A DNA stretch of 64,000 bases, taken from assembly GCA_013140455.1 (NCBI GenBank), contig JABFSU010000025.1:24599-88598 (forward strand), in the 5' to 3' direction. The notes under the pieces were generated by a model. The model ran no database searches. It was not told the origin of the DNA and worked only from the letters and a program-made list of their open reading frames with translations. Of this stretch, positions 8,968 through 17,440 are shown in pieces. This stretch comes from Nitrospira sp. GTDB lineage: Bacteria; Nitrospirota; Nitrospiria; Nitrospirales; Nitrospiraceae. The translations under genes and the position numbers were made by a program. Within the stretch, counting starts at the first letter, position 1. Every line of letters starts with the position of its first letter.

Positions 8968-9765
8968 TCACACACCACCCCTCAAATCTGACTCCTTCTT
9001 AGCATAAACATTTTCATTAGACTCGAAAATACTAAGAAACTCGATGTTCCCCTTCTTTCCGCGGATCGGAGAATCAAGAGTCGCCTTCTGAGTTAGTCCA
9101 AGCCTCTCAGCACAAGTCAGAATGCGTTGCAGCACGGCCTGCCGCTGTGCCTCATCCCGAACAATTCCGCCCCGGCCAACCTGCCCCTTCCCCACTTCGA
9201 ATTGCGGCTTCACCAACGCGATTACGACGGCACCAGGCCGCAGGAACTGCATGATGGGAGGCAACACCATCGTGAGTGAAATAAACGACACATCGATTAC
9301 CACGAGAGAGACCGGCTCAGGGATGAGCGCTCGATCCACATAGCGTATATTCGTCCGCTCATGCAAAATGACCCGGGGATCCTGGCGAAGGCGCCAGTCA
9401 AACTGTCCATACCCAACGTCCACGGCATACACCCGCGCCGCGCCGCGCTGCAGCAGGCAATCGGTGAATCCGCCCGTAGAACATCCCACATCAAGGCAGA
9501 CGGTTCCCTGCGGATCAATGGCACAAGCCTCAAGTGCGCCAATGAGCTTCTCCCCTCCCCGGCTCACAAACCGAGTCCCATGAGAGACGACGTCAATCGC
9601 CGAATCAAGCGGAACTAACTTTGCAGGCTTGTCTGAAAGTGCGCCATCGAGCCGAACTTCTCCGGCAAGGATCATCCGAACAGCCACATCCCGGCTTTGG
9701 GCAAGACCTCGCGCGACCAGCACTCGGTCGAGCCGATCTTTCACCGGGCGTACTTGATTCACCAT
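8968..9765 (-). CDS. tlyA: TlyA-family rRNA (cytidine-2'-O)-methyltransferase
   Basis: A 265-residue protein with an N-terminal S4 RNA-binding domain (RLDRVLVARGLAQSRDVA, AGEVRLDG) and a C-terminal FtsJ/RrmJ-type methyltransferase domain. SAM-binding CLDVGCSTGGFTDCLLQ is clear, and Lys/Asp candidates of the K-D-K-E catalytic set appear in VVIDVSFISL and ALVKPQFEVGKG. TlyA proteins 2'-O-methylate cytidines in 16S and/or 23S rRNA; the hemolysin label of older annotations is historical. It lies just upstream of the epimerase gene. The ORF start near LDRVLVARG matches family N-termini. Confidence 0.92.
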   Translation of the reverse strand: MVNQVRPVKDRLDRVLVARGLAQSRDVAVRMILAGEVRLDGALSDKPAKLVPLDSAIDVVSHGTRFVSRGGEKLIGALEACAIDPQGTVCLDVGCSTGGFTDCLLQRGAARVYAVDVGYGQFDWRLRQDPRVILHERTNIRYVDRALIPEPVSLVVIDVSFISLTMVLPPIMQFLRPGAVVIALVKPQFEVGKGQVGRGGIVRDEAQRQAVLQRILTCAERLGLTQKATLDSPIRGKKGNIEFLSIFESNENVYAKKESDLRGGV

Positions 9766-9818
9766 GGTTGAATACGTAAGCGGACTATGTGAGAACCATC
9801 CATACAGATACGGAACGC

Positions 9819-10073
9819 CTATGGCTCAAGAGAAGCCTCATCGGCATCATCGTCGAGGGAAAATGCCCGTAACTGTTTTTTGCCGTTTGTATCCTGAACC
9901 AGCACTTCCACTTTCCGTTCAGCTTCTTCCAGCACTTTCAGACAGTTTTTCGAGAGACGTATTCCTTCTTCAAAGATCTTGAGCGATTCATCCAGCGAAA
10001 GATCGCCATTTTCCAATTGTCCCACAATCGCTTCCAACCGAGCCATCGCTTGTTCAAACTTCACTGCCGCCAC
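9819..10073 (-). CDS. xseB: Exodeoxyribonuclease VII small subunit
   Basis: An 84-residue protein matching XseB throughout its core: FEQAMARLEAIVGQLENGDLSLDESL, then FEEGIRLSKNCLKVLEEAE. XseB decorates the long coiled coil of XseA in the ATP-independent exonuclease VII complex that degrades single-stranded DNA. It lies about 55 bases downstream of xseA on the same strand, the usual gene order. Confidence 0.95.
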   Translation of the reverse strand: MAAVKFEQAMARLEAIVGQLENGDLSLDESLKIFEEGIRLSKNCLKVLEEAERKVEVLVQDTNGKKQLRAFSLDDDADEASLEP

Positions 10074-10127
10074 AGTCGACTCCTCATGATCCAGTATTGA
10101 TGAAGTATAGCGGCTCCTCAGCCGATT

Positions 10128-11579
10128 TTAAATCAGAGAATCCGGCACTCCTGCTTTCACGATGCACAGCAATCGTCCATCGATCAACTTCGCCTGAAGC
10201 TCCTCCCCAACGTTTACATCACCCACGCCCCGAATCACATCACCCGTACGCGCGTGCCGGAGTACGCTATAGCCTCGACCCAATGTCGCCAAAGGACTCA
10301 GTGCGTCCAAGCGCGCGGCGTACGATTGGACCCGTTGCGTTCGAGTCTCTACGATCCCACGAGTGCTCTGATAGAGCCGTACCGCCAGTTGTGGGACAAC
10401 GGCCAGTCCATGACGCACACGAGAATGAGGGCTGCCCGCCATCAATCCCTGGTGAGCACGAACCATTCTGTCCTGCCCGACCTGCAGCACCAAACGAACT
10501 GCCGCCGACATCTCGTATACCGTCGCATCAACCCGTTGGATCTCTTCCTGGACTCGAACACGCACCGCGGCAATTTGATGGGTCGCCAATCGCAACCGCT
10601 GACGCTCTTCCTCCAACCGCCGACCAACCACTTGCTGAAGCCGAGCCGACAATTCAGCCAACCTGCTCACGATCTGAACCAAGACAGGCGCCACCGCTTC
10701 TGCGGCAGCCGATGGCGTCGGCGCGCGAAGATCAGCAGCAAAGTCTGCCAGCGTGACATCCGTTTCATGTCCGACAGCGGAGACTACCGGAACTCGCGAC
10801 GCCGCAATCGCCCGCACCACAATCTCTTCATTAAAACTCCAAAGATCCTCGAGCGAACCGCCACCGCGACCGACGATCATCACATCTACACAGCCAGACT
10901 CACTGAGCATTTGAATCGCCGCCGCAATCTGTTCGGCCGAACCCTCGCCTTGCACCTGGACGGGAACAATAATGATATGCAGCGTAGGGCAACGGCGATG
11001 CAGCACAGTCAACATATCGCGAATCACAGCGCCGCTCAGCGACGTCACAAGACCGACGGTCCGTGGCAGTTCAGGGAGCGGACGCTTGCGGTCCTCGTCA
11101 AACAGCCCCTCTTCCGCAAGCCGGGTCCTCAGTTGCTCAAAGGCCAGCTGCAGAGCCCCGCGCCCCTTAGGCTCGACATAGTCCACAATGATCTGATATT
11201 CCCCACGCGGTTCGTACACGGTCACTCGCCCGCGGGCAACGACATGGAGTCCGTCCTCAAGCGCAAATCGCAGCCGCGTCGCGGTCGCCCTGAAGAGGAC
11301 GGCGCGAATCTGACTCGACTCGTCTTTGAGCGTGCAGTAGAGGTGACCAGAGGCCGGGGCACGGAGGTTCGACACTTCACCTTCCAGCCACACCTCGATG
11401 AAACTGGATTCAAGCGTGGACCGTACGAGACTGGTCAATTCCGAGACAGTATGAACCTGCCTGACCGAAGAGGCTGGAGAGGAGAGCGACGTAGGTATTC
11501 TGAATCCCGTGGTGAGATCTCCCTTAGTCGATGACCCGGATCCGTTCGATCGTAATCGCCTTTCCGAGTTGCGCATCAA
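10128..11579 (-). CDS. xseA: Exodeoxyribonuclease VII large subunit
   Basis: A 483-residue protein. An N-terminal OB fold (SFIEVWLEGEVSNLRAPASGHLYCTLKD) is followed by the catalytic region with VGLVTSLSGAVIRDMLTVLHRR, VGRGGGSLEDLWSFNEE and SAVGHETDVTLADFAADLRAPTPSAAAE, then a long coiled coil and the C-terminal LGRGYSVL motif. The length is slightly above the usual 400-460 because of a Ser/Arg-rich leader of about 35 residues. The ORF-track start overlaps the end of ymdB by 56 bases; no better-placed ATG exists before the OB fold, so the start is uncertain. Confidence 0.94.
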   Translation of the reverse strand: MMRNSERRLRSNGSGSSTKGDLTTGFRIPTSLSSPASSVRQVHTVSELTSLVRSTLESSFIEVWLEGEVSNLRAPASGHLYCTLKDESSQIRAVLFRATATRLRFALEDGLHVVARGRVTVYEPRGEYQIIVDYVEPKGRGALQLAFEQLRTRLAEEGLFDEDRKRPLPELPRTVGLVTSLSGAVIRDMLTVLHRRCPTLHIIIVPVQVQGEGSAEQIAAAIQMLSESGCVDVMIVGRGGGSLEDLWSFNEEIVVRAIAASRVPVVSAVGHETDVTLADFAADLRAPTPSAAAEAVAPVLVQIVSRLAELSARLQQVVGRRLEEERQRLRLATHQIAAVRVRVQEEIQRVDATVYEMSAAVRLVLQVGQDRMVRAHQGLMAGSPHSRVRHGLAVVPQLAVRLYQSTRGIVETRTQRVQSYAARLDALSPLATLGRGYSVLRHARTGDVIRGVGDVNVGEELQAKLIDGRLLCIVKAGVPDSLI

Positions 11580-12303
11580 CCTCGATCAGCACTGCGCAAA
11601 AAACCGTGGGCCCTGAAGCAACTTCAAATCGTTTCGGCATCCCGGTGAGAAACTTTTCAATCGCGAGTTCTTTTTTGACTCCGATGACACCATGCAGCGG
11701 ACCGGTCATACCGATATCCGTCAGATAGGCCGTACCTTTCGGCAAGATCTGCTCATCGGCCGTTTGCACATGCGTGTGCGTCCCCACCACCGCGACAACA
11801 TCACCGTCGAGATAATGTCCCATCGCCATCTTTTCCGACGTCGCCTCGGCATGCATGTCGACGAGTACCGCCGCCGTTTCCCGCTTCAGCTTCGCCACTT
11901 CCCGCTTGGCCACTTGGAACGGACAGTCGAGCGTCGGCATATAGGCTCGCCCCATCAGCTGAAGCACTGCCAGCTTTTCCCCGCCGGGAGTTTCGACAAC
12001 GTAACTGCCATTGCCCGGCACCCCGGCCGGATAGTTCGCAGGACGCAACAATCGGGGCTCACGCGGGAAATAGTCGAGAATTTCCTTCTTGTCCCAGGCA
12101 TGATTCCCGGTCGTGATGACAGACAACCCCATCTCGAAGAGTTCTTCTGCCAGTTCCGGCGTAATCCCGAATCCACCGGCCACATTCTCCCCGTTCCCGA
12201 TGACGACATCCACCTGCCGCTGAGAAACCACGCGCGGCACCATACGCCCCACTGCCCGGCGACCCGGCTCTCCCATGATGTCGCCGATATAAAGGATTTT
12301 CAC
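11524..12303 (-). CDS. ymdB: YmdB-family metallophosphoesterase (cyclic-nucleotide phosphodiesterase type)
   Basis: A 259-residue protein beginning MKILYIGDIMGEPGR, with metal-ligand motifs GNGENVAGG, TTGNHAWDKKE, VDMHAEATSEK and VGTHTHVQTAD, and TDIGMTGPLHGVIG near the end. This is the TIGR00282/YmdB family, dinuclear-metal enzymes shown in Bacillus to hydrolyse 2',3'-cyclic nucleotides and affect biofilm and motility decisions. The gene overlaps rny by four bases (stop of rny, start of ymdB); the rny-ymdB order is conserved widely, which suggests a shared role in RNA turnover. Confidence 0.93.
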   Translation of the reverse strand: MKILYIGDIMGEPGRRAVGRMVPRVVSQRQVDVVIGNGENVAGGFGITPELAEELFEMGLSVITTGNHAWDKKEILDYFPREPRLLRPANYPAGVPGNGSYVVETPGGEKLAVLQLMGRAYMPTLDCPFQVAKREVAKLKRETAAVLVDMHAEATSEKMAMGHYLDGDVVAVVGTHTHVQTADEQILPKGTAYLTDIGMTGPLHGVIGVKKELAIEKFLTGMPKRFEVASGPTVFCAVLIEVDAQLGKAITIERIRVID

Positions 12304-13919
12304 TTCGCGTACTCCACATACCGGCTTTCGCGAATCACGGTCACCCGGATCTGTCCGGGATAGGTCAGCTCCTGCTCAATCTTCTTCGCCAAGTCTCGTG
12401 ACAGCTGAAACGATTCCGTGTCGGTAATATCTTCTTGCCGCACGATCACACGAATCTCCCGCCCCGCTTGAATCGCATACGCCTTCTGCACACCCTTATA
12501 GGCGGTGGCAAGCGCCTCCAGTTTCTCCAAACGTTTCACATACGATTCCAGCGCCTCGCGTCGTGCGCCGGGCCGCGCGGCAGACAGCGCTTCTGCAGCC
12601 GCGACTAACACACTCTCCGGACAGATCGGCTCCACCTGTTCATGGTGTCCCGCGATTGCGTTGACGATCTTCGCGGACTCGCCGTACTTCTTGGCGATCT
12701 CCGCGCCGAGCATCGCATGTGGACCTTCTTCTTCGTGACTGACCGCCTTGCCGATGTCATGGAGCAACGCCCCGCGACGCGCCAACTTGACATCGAGACC
12801 CAATTCCGACGCCATGATTCCGCAAATATAGGCGGCCTCACGGGCATGATACAAATTGTTCTGGCCATAGCTCGTCCGGTACTTCAACCGTCCCAACACC
12901 TTGATCAGTTCCGGATGGAAATCGGAAAGGCCCAGTTCGAAAATAATTTTCTCGGCTTCCTCGTACATCAACTTATCGATATCAACCTTCACCTTTTCCA
13001 CAATCTCTTCGATCCGTGTTGGGTGAATCCGCCCATCGTGCATCAGCCGCTCCAGCGACACCTTGGCAATTTCGCGCCGCAACGGATCGAACCCTGAGAT
13101 GATCACCGCTTCCGGCGTTTCATCGATGATTAAATCAATGCCCGTCGCCGCCTCAATCGCCCGAATGTTCCGCCCCTCCCGGCCAATGATCCGGCCCTTC
13201 ATCGCGTCATTGGGGATCTGAACCACAGAGATCGTGGATTCCGCCACGTAGTCGCGCACGACGCGCTGAATCGAACTAGTAATAATTTCGCGCGCTTCCC
13301 GTTCAGAATTCTCACGCGCCTCTTCCAATGTCCGCTTGGCAAACCCAGCCGCATCAAGGCGAGCCTGACTTTCCATTTCAACCATCAATTGCTTCTTCGC
13401 CTCATCGCCCGTCATTCCAGCCACCCGTTCGAGCGCCTCGCGATGCTCGCGCTCAACCTTGGCGCAGGCCGCTTCTTTCTTGGCGAGTCCTTCTTCACGC
13501 CGCGCAAACTCCTGATCCCGCTTTTGCGCGTCCGCTTCCCGCTTCTCGATCACCCCGAGCTTCCGGTCCAAATTCTCTTCACGTTGGACAAGCCGCTTGT
13601 CCGTCACCGCCAGCTCGGCAAGCCGAACCTTCTGCTCTTTTTCCAAATCGGTCTTGGCTTGAAAGATCAGATCCTTCGACTCGAGCTTAGCTTCCTTGAT
13701 GAGCGTTTCGGCTTCGCGCTGAGCGTTTTGGGTAATTTGCTTCGCCTGATCTTCCGCTTCCGTTCGTTTAGCTGTGGCGAGTTGACGACGAACCACTTCA
13801 AGCAGTCCAGCACCGATCAGAGCCCCGATGAGTCCACAGAGTATGTAGGCAACGAGTGAGGTAGAAATGGGAGCACCCCCTTCATGGAGAAAACAGGCCA
13901 GATCGCCTATTCTCTGCAA
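12300..13919 (-). CDS. rny: Ribonuclease Y
   Basis: Up to 539 residues. A membrane helix (SLVAYILCGLIGALIGAGLLEV, about residues 20-42), a long charged coiled coil to about residue 215, a KH domain with GRIIGREGRNIRAIE, and an HD domain with ALLHDIGKAVSHEEEGPH are all present. RNase Y is a membrane-tethered endonuclease that starts mRNA decay. The start is unclear: the ORF-track start is a TTG at 13919, and the frame holds no ATG or GTG before the membrane helix. ATT at 13868, right before STSLVAYIL and preceded by GGGGGTG, is a possible non-standard start. Downstream ymdB overlaps it by four bases. Confidence 0.94.
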   Translation of the reverse strand: MQRIGDLACFLHEGGAPISTSLVAYILCGLIGALIGAGLLEVVRRQLATAKRTEAEDQAKQITQNAQREAETLIKEAKLESKDLIFQAKTDLEKEQKVRLAELAVTDKRLVQREENLDRKLGVIEKREADAQKRDQEFARREEGLAKKEAACAKVEREHREALERVAGMTGDEAKKQLMVEMESQARLDAAGFAKRTLEEARENSEREAREIITSSIQRVVRDYVAESTISVVQIPNDAMKGRIIGREGRNIRAIEAATGIDLIIDETPEAVIISGFDPLRREIAKVSLERLMHDGRIHPTRIEEIVEKVKVDIDKLMYEEAEKIIFELGLSDFHPELIKVLGRLKYRTSYGQNNLYHAREAAYICGIMASELGLDVKLARRGALLHDIGKAVSHEEEGPHAMLGAEIAKKYGESAKIVNAIAGHHEQVEPICPESVLVAAAEALSAARPGARREALESYVKRLEKLEALATAYKGVQKAYAIQAGREIRVIVRQEDITDTESFQLSRDLAKKIEQELTYPGQIRVTVIRESRYVEYAK

Positions 13920-14421
13920 TCTGTTAGCAATGCAGCGCTATGCGAGGGTGGAGAGAAAACGAGGAAGGCTCAAACCGGGAACACTGTCATCCCAAACGCG
14001 ATCGCACACGGGAACCAGAAGATCGACCACCTGTGTATCTGTATCCACTCCCATCCGGCCGAGACACTCGAACGCCTACCCGCATGCTCTGCCGACGAGG
14101 GACCACTGCAAGCACAGGCTGAACGTGCAACTCACGACCGACAGCGCGCGACACATCCACAACCATGTCCACACACCGATCTACGATCGTCCACACGAAC
14201 CGCCGCACGGGGATCACCCACAATGTGAGCATCCACCGTACTAGGACTGCATACACAGATACACCGCTGTTCTCTTGTGCGTTGATCATTCGACTATCTC
14301 GATCACACATTCTGTTCTGGATGACGTTCCTGGAGACCGATTCCTCATCACTCGACACACGCATAACGTAAAGACACTAGACCCACGATAACAAAGGCCT
14401 TTTCCGAAAGCAAGGTGAAAC
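13920..14421 (-). other. Long G/T-rich leader or RNA-coding gap between zapA and rny
   Basis: About 500 bases without a supported protein gene. The minus strand is rich in GTG/TGT words and poor in AT; the only long ORF there (13987-14364) has a composition unlike a protein and no ribosome binding site. Known parallels: 6S RNA often follows zapA, and rny transcripts often have long leaders. I cannot fold it with confidence by eye, so I name neither. No terminator with a clear T run is visible between zapA and rny. Confidence 0.35.
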
Positions 14422-14718
14422 TCACCTGAAGAACGAGATCGGCATCTGCTCCTCGATGGATTCCATCAGCGTCTCCATCCGGCGATCGACATCGGCCTCG
14501 CCTTGGGTCCGCTTCTTTTCCGACTCGAAGAATTGATGGGCCAGATTGATAGCCGTCAAGACAGCCAGCTTGGAGGGCGTTGCGGTTTTCATCCCTTCAG
14601 CCAGCGTCCGCATGTGCTCATCCACGAAACTCGCAAGCCGTCGAATATACACATCATCCGCCTCACCGCGAATGGAATACCGCTGGCCATAAATTTCCAC
14701 ATCAATGGTCTTAGTCAA
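14422..14718 (-). CDS. zapA: Cell division protein ZapA
   Basis: A 98-residue protein with the ZapA core: TIDVEIYGQRYSIRGEADDVYIRRLASFVDEHMR, then LAVLTAINLAHQFFESEKKR leading into a C-terminal helix. ZapA binds FtsZ and bundles its filaments at the division site. The TTG at 14718 is taken as the start because GGAGG sits six bases upstream and the protein then begins at the family's first strand; the ORF-track start adds 16 unrelated residues. It overlaps the upstream coiled-coil gene by eight bases, implying coupled translation. Confidence 0.9.
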   Translation of the reverse strand: MTKTIDVEIYGQRYSIRGEADDVYIRRLASFVDEHMRTLAEGMKTATPSKLAVLTAINLAHQFFESEKKRTQGEADVDRRMETLMESIEEQMPISFFR

Positions 14719-14965
14719 GAGCCACCTCCTTGGAATCGTCCAAACATTCCAACAAATCGATCTCACCCATCACTCGCTCAATACGCGCCTTGATGTCCAC
14801 CCGCTCCTGTTCCCACTGCCGGTTCATGTCGTCTTGTGAGGAGAGGCGCTGGCGCGTCGCCTTCAGCTCATCCTCTAACAACGCATTCTTTTTCTTGAAT
14901 TCCTGAACAAGTTTCACCAGCTCACGAATCCGGCCTTCCAGTGCATCGAGACGATCCAACGCCAT
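14711..14965 (-). CDS. zapB: Small coiled-coil protein, ZapB-like
   Basis: An 84-residue protein that is almost wholly coiled coil: MALDRLDALEGRIRELVKLVQEFKKKNALLEDEL and heptads up to ERVMGEIDLLE. Length, composition and a position directly upstream of zapA, with overlapping ends, match the ZapB-like genes that pair with zapA in many bacteria. ZapB links ZapA to the nucleoid terminus in Escherichia coli; whether that holds here is inference. ATG at 14965 has GGGAG about nine bases upstream. Confidence 0.75.
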   Translation of the reverse strand: MALDRLDALEGRIRELVKLVQEFKKKNALLEDELKATRQRLSSQDDMNRQWEQERVDIKARIERVMGEIDLLECLDDSKEVALD

Positions 14966-15028
14966 GCTCAAAATCTCCCAATAAACCCAATAGATTGTGG
15001 GGCACTATAAAAACTTCACTACATCTTG

Positions 15029-17299
15029 TCAAGAAACCGGGCCAGCACTCCCAGCCAACCGAAGATACTCTTTGAAGCTCCGCAGGACCCGCTTCACATA
15101 CTGACGTGTCTCTTGAAACGGAATCAGCTCGACAAATTCATCCTGGCTGCGCCCGCGATGCTGGTCCGCCCAATTGCCCACAACAATTGGCCCCGCGTTG
15201 TAGGCGGCAATCGTGTGAACCACATTCCCGGAAAACTGGGCCAATAATTGCTCGACATATCGGGCCCCGATCCGCACATTCGTCTCCTGATCAAAGAGAT
15301 CTTCCCGGGTTACGGCGGGGAAATGATGCCGCTGCGCGACCTGATTCGCCGTAGCCGGCATAACCTGCATCAATCCAATTGCGCCGACCCGAGAGACCGC
15401 CCGCACATCGTACTGGCTCTCTTCCCGAATGATGGCCGCGACCAAATAGGGATTCACGCCATTCAATCCCTGCGTCTTGATGGTCGGAATCAAACCGGTG
15501 GGATACGCCACACTCCAAAGGCCGGGAGCCACCGTTCCACCGGTGCGCTCCAACTTTTCGCGGAACCGGGCACGGGCCAATCGAAGTGCGTGGTTATAGG
15601 CCCCCACCTCGTTCAACCGCATCGAGAGCGTCATCAAGACATCCGGATCACGGGTATATTGCTCGGTGAGGGCCGCCAGTTCGCGCGCTGCATCGGCTTC
15701 GAGCCCCAACATCTTCAGTTCCAATGCCCGACGATAGGCCGGCTGCTGCTCCACTTCTGCGAATTTCATCAACGAAGGCGCGACAACTTCCGTAGTCGGC
15801 GATTCCGCAACCGTCGAGGGCGCGGCCTGGCCTCCAATTTCAACCACCGCATCGGGCGCCTGCTCCCTGGCCAGCTGGCAGTAGTACGTGAAGGGGTACT
15901 GCCGGCACAGTTGCGCATAAACATCGCGGGCCCGGCTATTTTGCGTCTGCGTCAGGGAACGGGCAATCCAATAGAGCGCCTGCGGTTCATAATCGCTGTC
16001 GCGCTGATCGACGATATGTTGCCAGACCTCGATGGCCTCTTTATACCGAGCCATGCGGTAGAGAGCCCATCCCACACGCCAGGACGCCTCTGCCCGCTGG
16101 GTTGCCAGCTCCCCTGCCTTCGTCACTAACCGATATTTGGCGATCGCTTCATTAAACTGCTTTTGATCTTCCAGCCAGATCCCGGCAAAGAGGTTGATCT
16201 GCCCCTTCTGCTCCGCCGACAGCGACAGCTTATCCAGCGACCGGCTCAGCTCCAGCAGCTTCACCCCCGTCGCCTGACGCAGATAGACGCGCGCCAGCCA
16301 GACCGTGGCTTCATCGGACTCCGCCACGTGCTCGGCCATCAGCGCCCGAAACGTCTCACGGGCCGGATCGTATTGCTTCAGCCGCACCTGCGCGACGCCG
16401 AGCTTGAGCTTCGCACCCCCGCGATGCGGCGAGCCCGGCTCCATCGTCAAAAACTTTTTCAGCTCCTCAATCGCCTCCGCATGTAATGCCTGGCCGAGAA
16501 ACGATTGCGCCCGATTGAAATGATCCTCTGAGGAGGCCGCCCAGGGTTCCCCGCCAAGATTCGTGAGGAGCAGCGCCTCCGCCTCTTTCGCTTCCGGCGC
16601 ATAGGCGAACCGGACCCACAGTTGCTTGAGCGTCGTCCGTCCTTCGGCAACTTGACCGGCCCGAAGGTAACAGGCCGCCATACGCAGCCAGGCTTTCGAC
16701 ATGAGAGAATCTTTGTCTTTGTCTTTGTCGCTATTCGTAACCGCCTTCGCCAGCCAGCCCAGCGCCTCCGGACAACTCGCCGCTTGATACCAGGCTTCTC
16801 CGGCTCGGAACGCCACAAGACTGCTCAAATTGGAATCCGGTACCGCCTGAATCACACTTTCAAATAGTCCGGCGGCCTCCTTCGCATCGCCCAGATGCAA
16901 CGTCGCCTCGCCCATCCAGAGACGCAGGTAATCGTCGAGCACGGGAAGATCGCGTTGCCCCGCCCGCAAAAACGGCAAGGCCGCAGAAGGATTCCGTTCA
17001 ACCAGTAACACTCCGGACAACACCCCCGCGCGCTTGGCCCAGACCGAACCAGGGAATCGCTCCGTCACCAAGCGCAATCGCTCCAACTTGAGCGCCGAAA
17101 CTTGATCTTTGGTGAGTTGATTGCCTAATCGCTCTTTGGGCTGCGCCGCCGCAGCAAAACACTCTTCGGCAGATTCGCAAGAACCGGCAGCGGACACATC
17201 ACCATTGCTCACCTGCGAGGCCAGCGCCCAATCAGGGGAAGGTCCTAACAAGGCAAGAGCCGCCGCCGAAATGAGCAACGAAGGAAATGCAGTGTGCAT
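15029..17299 (-). CDS. slt: Soluble lytic murein transglycosylase (Slt70-like)
   Basis: A 756-residue exported protein. A signal peptide (FPSLLISAAALALLGPSPDWALA) is followed by a long superhelical region of TPR-like repeats (for example EASWRVGWALYRMARYKEAIEVWQ) and a C-terminal SLT domain with the catalytic Glu in IREESQYD and the motifs GAIGLMQVMPATA and IAAYNAGP. It cleaves the glycan strand to give 1,6-anhydro-muropeptides. ATG at 17299 (MHTAFP) gives a normal signal peptide; the ORF-track start adds six residues. A short low-complexity stretch (DKDKDKD) sits near residue 190. Confidence 0.92.
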   Translation of the reverse strand: MHTAFPSLLISAAALALLGPSPDWALASQVSNGDVSAAGSCESAEECFAAAAQPKERLGNQLTKDQVSALKLERLRLVTERFPGSVWAKRAGVLSGVLLVERNPSAALPFLRAGQRDLPVLDDYLRLWMGEATLHLGDAKEAAGLFESVIQAVPDSNLSSLVAFRAGEAWYQAASCPEALGWLAKAVTNSDKDKDKDSLMSKAWLRMAACYLRAGQVAEGRTTLKQLWVRFAYAPEAKEAEALLLTNLGGEPWAASSEDHFNRAQSFLGQALHAEAIEELKKFLTMEPGSPHRGGAKLKLGVAQVRLKQYDPARETFRALMAEHVAESDEATVWLARVYLRQATGVKLLELSRSLDKLSLSAEQKGQINLFAGIWLEDQKQFNEAIAKYRLVTKAGELATQRAEASWRVGWALYRMARYKEAIEVWQHIVDQRDSDYEPQALYWIARSLTQTQNSRARDVYAQLCRQYPFTYYCQLAREQAPDAVVEIGGQAAPSTVAESPTTEVVAPSLMKFAEVEQQPAYRRALELKMLGLEADAARELAALTEQYTRDPDVLMTLSMRLNEVGAYNHALRLARARFREKLERTGGTVAPGLWSVAYPTGLIPTIKTQGLNGVNPYLVAAIIREESQYDVRAVSRVGAIGLMQVMPATANQVAQRHHFPAVTREDLFDQETNVRIGARYVEQLLAQFSGNVVHTIAAYNAGPIVVGNWADQHRGRSQDEFVELIPFQETRQYVKRVLRSFKEYLRLAGSAGPVS

Positions 17300-17440
17300 A
17301 GTCAAATGTAGTAACACATTATAGACCGCAGGGGTAGGAGGGATAGATCATGATTTCAAGCAATTGGCGGAACAGGTGCTGCCGATACCCTATTCCCTGT
17401 GATACTCTCCTAATCTCATGATTGAGATAGGCGTACTTCG

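Noticed and set aside
10254-11534. 426-residue plus-strand ORF
   Set aside because: It is antisense to xseA, whose domains are clear; the translation has no motifs and unusual composition.
13987-14364. 125-residue minus-strand ORF in the zapA-rny gap
   Set aside because: Arg/Val-rich text without a fold-like pattern and no ribosome binding site; more likely non-coding.
13920-14421. Firm call of 6S RNA
   Set aside because: The location beside zapA is suggestive, but I could not confirm the closing stem and central bubble by eye.
16710-16735. Short GTCTTT tandem repeat within slt
   Set aside because: It codes for a DKDKDKD stretch inside an open reading frame and is simple low complexity, not a separate element.
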